From Geoglobus sp. (GTDB lineage Archaea > Halobacteriota > Archaeoglobi > Archaeoglobales > Archaeoglobaceae): a DNA stretch of 7,374 nucleotides. The stretch covers positions 1-7,374 of the forward strand of contig JALUWC010000484.1 in NCBI GenBank assembly GCA_027019885.1, in the 5' to 3' direction. The notes below the pieces were generated by a model. It was not told the DNA's origin and did no database searches. It saw only the letters and a program-made list of their open reading frames with translations. This document shows, piece after piece, positions 6,405-7,374 of the stretch. The stretch's first letter is position 1. Every line of letters starts with the position of its first letter. Made by a program: the position numbers and the translations under genes.

Positions 6405-6656
6405 CTACTCCCTGACAATTCTAAACCTCACTGTGTTTTCAGGATCGGGACATTGCAGAATCTCCACCTGATTTATCCAGTCATCGGGAGGTGTTTTTCT
6501 GTAAGCGGGAGTTATGTACGGGATTAACGCTGAGAATGCATATATGCATATCCTCCCCTTTGCAACTGGCTCTTCTATTTCGATTACATCTCCAGCACTG
6601 TAACCTGCATGACATGTACCTTCAACACTTTCAACAACAAGTTTCAGCCTGCCCAT
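6405..6656 (-). CDS. Small TIGR04076-family protein
   Basis: An 83-residue protein matching, by eye, the TIGR04076 family of short archaeal and bacterial proteins of unknown function. Seen: LKLVVESVEGTCHAGYSAGD (4-23) with the Cys15-His16 pair, EIEEP (26-30), CIYAFSALIPYI (37-48) with Cys37, Trp60, and the end block LQCPDPENTVRFRI (67-80) with Cys69. The conserved Cys and His residues could bind a metal or be redox-active, but no role is established. The ATG at 6656 has no good ribosome site. TTTTTTATC at 6678-6686 lies about 25 bases upstream, so the message may be leaderless. The gene sits alone between tRNA-Ser, which converges on it, and tRNA-Arg, which lies upstream on the same strand. 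Confidence 0.85.
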   Translation of the reverse strand: MGRLKLVVESVEGTCHAGYSAGDVIEIEEPVAKGRICIYAFSALIPYITPAYRKTPPDDWINQVEILQCPDPENTVRFRIVRE

Positions 6657-6677
6657 ACACAGATTATAACCCCATCA

Positions 6678-6686
6678 GATAAAAAA
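6678..6686 (-). promoter_or_regulatory. Candidate TATA box for the TIGR04076 gene
   Basis: TTTTTTATC on the minus strand is centred about 25 bases upstream of the ATG at 6656, the distance expected if transcription starts at or next to the start codon. No strong ribosome site lies in between. Read-through from the upstream tRNA-Arg gene is the alternative source of transcript. Confidence 0.4.
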
Positions 6687-6743
6687 TCATCGTAAAAATG
6701 ATATTGGCTGAAAGGCTGTGAAAACCAATTTAATTCTGTCAAA

Positions 6744-6818
6744 CGGGCCCGCCGGGATTTGAACCCGGGATCTGCAGCTTAGGAGGCTGCCGCCTTATCC
6801 TAGCTAGGCTACGGGCCC
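6744..6818 (-). tRNA. tRNA-Arg (anticodon CCT)
   Basis: On the minus strand the acceptor GGGCCCG pairs with CGGGCCC. The D arm is closed by GCCT/AGGC. The anticodon stem GCAGC/GCTGC encloses CTCCTAA, giving anticodon CCT, which reads AGG. The T arm CCGGG/CCCGG encloses TTCAAAT, and the discriminator is G73. The 75 bases have a standard 5-base variable loop and no intron. CCA is not encoded. AGA and AGG codons are frequent in the neighbouring protein genes, so this tRNA should be in demand. I see no strong TATA box at the expected distance on the upstream side. Confidence 0.97.
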
Positions 6819-7134
6819 TGGGAGTCTCATGAGTATTGCGACATTCCTTCTGTCCCGAACCACAGGACATCATGCACAAATTTCAGTCAGTTTATAAGAA
6901 TTATCCATGGATCTGCCTGCCAAAGAGAGATGCCTCAAAATACTGTGATCGGCTCCTCCTGAATTTAATAAAAAGAGATACTCGATAGTCTCGACATAGA
7001 AGCAAAAACATATTTTAGCTTAATATCTTTTTAGTCACCCTCCATGAAGTTGGTGGGACACACATACCGGTATACACGATATCGGCATCTGCGATAATGC
7101 TATACAAGACTTGGTGAATTTACCGGTGCTCGAT
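6819..7134. other. Intergenic region upstream of the PadR gene; no defensible gene
   Basis: I find no recognisable gene here. A plus-strand frame from ATG 6872 to TAG 6988 (38 codons; 50 if started at TTG 6836) resembles nothing I know. A/T-rich stretches on the plus strand at about 7008-7016 (ACATATTTT) and 7020-7028 (TTAATATCT) could serve as TATA boxes for the PadR gene. Between them and that gene lie several palindromes, described separately. Confidence 0.6.
7064..7127. repeat. Palindromes upstream of the PadR gene (possible operator)
   Basis: ATACCGGTAT (7064-7073) is a perfect 10-base palindrome, and its core TACCGGT recurs at 7121-7127. CGATATCG (7077-7084) is a perfect 8-base palindrome. 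GCAT and ATGC (about 7085-7100) form a spaced inverted pair. They lie between the likely promoter and the putative start of the regulator gene. PadR proteins bind palindromic sites and often control their own gene, so an autoregulatory operator is a reasonable inference. Confidence 0.4.
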
Positions 7135-7374
7135 GTGGATTTCCCTGAAACTAAGATTAAAGGCAGTCTGCAATTGAAGATCATGTTCCTTTTAAATGAG
7201 AGTCCTTTATGTGGCACTGACATCATGAAAAAGCTGAGTATCAGCGGTCCGGATACAGTCTATCCTGTATCTCACTCATTAGAAGAGAAGAGGTTGGTAT
7301 CTTTTGAGATGGAACGAACGGGAGATGCGAGAAAGAAGATTTGCAAGCTGACAGAAAAGGGAACGAAAGAATTG
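7135..7374 (+). CDS. PadR-family transcriptional regulator, partial
   Basis: This is the N-terminal winged-helix domain of a PadR-like repressor; the frame stays open to the window edge, so the C-terminal dimerisation part is missing. Seen (counting from GTG 7135): KIKGSLQLKIMFLLNESPL in the first helix pair, CGTDIMKKL in the recognition region, GPDTVYPVSHSLEEKRLV matching the family's typical G-T-VYP-L--LE--GLV pattern, and a wing with RKKICKLTEKGTKEL. No ATG precedes the domain in frame. GTG 7135 fits best, with GGTG at 7125-7128 six bases upstream; GTG 7126, GTG 7114 and TTG 7111 are alternatives, because the frame is open from 7048. The five isoleucines seen in the domain avoid ATA, which nearby genes use often, a weak hint of different origin. 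The target genes are not in view. Confidence 0.85.
   Translation, partial: MDFPETKIKGSLQLKIMFLLNESPLCGTDIMKKLSISGPDTVYPVSHSLEEKRLVSFEMERTGDARKKICKLTEKGTKEL

Noticed and set aside
6973..6992. GAGA/TCTC inverted pair around CTCGATAG
   Set aside because: The arms are only four bases with a mismatched interior, within what chance would give.
7035..7226. Minus-strand frame of 63 codons across the PadR start
   Set aside because: It overlaps the clear winged-helix coding sequence on the plus strand and has no recognisable features.
6744..7374. tRNA-Arg as an attachment site of an integrated element
   Set aside because: No integrase is in view, no second copy of the tRNA 3' end is present, and the 3' end faces the TIGR04076 gene, not the PadR region.
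1..7374. CRISPR array, insertion sequence or defence system
   Set aside because: I saw no regularly spaced repeats, transposase motifs, terminal inverted repeats or recognised defence genes.

Overview
The window looks like chromosomal DNA from a euryarchaeon, most plausibly a member of the Archaeoglobales (Ferroglobus, Geoglobus or Archaeoglobus type). Four things point that way. The start-site signals are archaeal: GGTG and GGAGG ribosome binding sites, and TATA boxes about 25 bases upstream of start codons. There is a likely methanofuran-pathway ATP-grasp ligase. A PGF-CTERM sorting tail is attached to what looks like the end of a multiheme cytochrome. Both tRNA genes lack an encoded CCA. 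The genus is inference from gene content and recalled family features; no search was run.

Bases 1-4174 hold a tightly packed minus-strand cluster, read from high to low coordinate: leuA (2-isopropylmalate synthase family), a TatD-family metal-dependent hydrolase, a small archaeal NYN-domain protein, an ATP-grasp ligase resembling tyramine--L-glutamate ligase MfnD, and a family 2 glycosyltransferase resembling dolichyl-phosphate glucosyltransferase, which is cut by the window edge. Gaps are 2 to 17 bases and one junction overlaps by 14 bases, so one transcript led by leuA is likely. The products belong to different processes: leucine synthesis, nucleic-acid or RNA processing, C1 cofactor synthesis and lipid-linked sugar synthesis.

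Bases 4175-4754 hold the leuA promoter region and a divergent plus-strand reading frame of 128 codons. It appears to be the C-terminal remnant of a multiheme cytochrome, with an archaeosortase tail but no heme motif and no signal peptide. Bases 4755-6158 carry two minus-strand genes, a DUF554 membrane protein and a DUF72 (YecE-like) protein. The DUF554 gene seems to have its own promoter inside the end of the DUF72 gene and probably gives a leaderless mRNA.

Bases 6159-6818 hold an inverted-repeat cluster, tRNA-Ser(GCT) on the plus strand, a small TIGR04076-family protein on the minus strand, and tRNA-Arg(CCT) on the minus strand. Bases 6819-7134 have no gene I can defend but are rich in palindromes. 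They lead into the start of a PadR-family transcriptional regulator on the plus strand, cut by the right edge.

No complete novel system is evident. The points most worth a second look are the decayed or orphaned PGF-CTERM cytochrome tail, the NYN/ATP-grasp junction at a run of seven G, the unusual mixture of genes downstream of leuA, and the palindromes in front of the PadR gene and the DUF72 gene.
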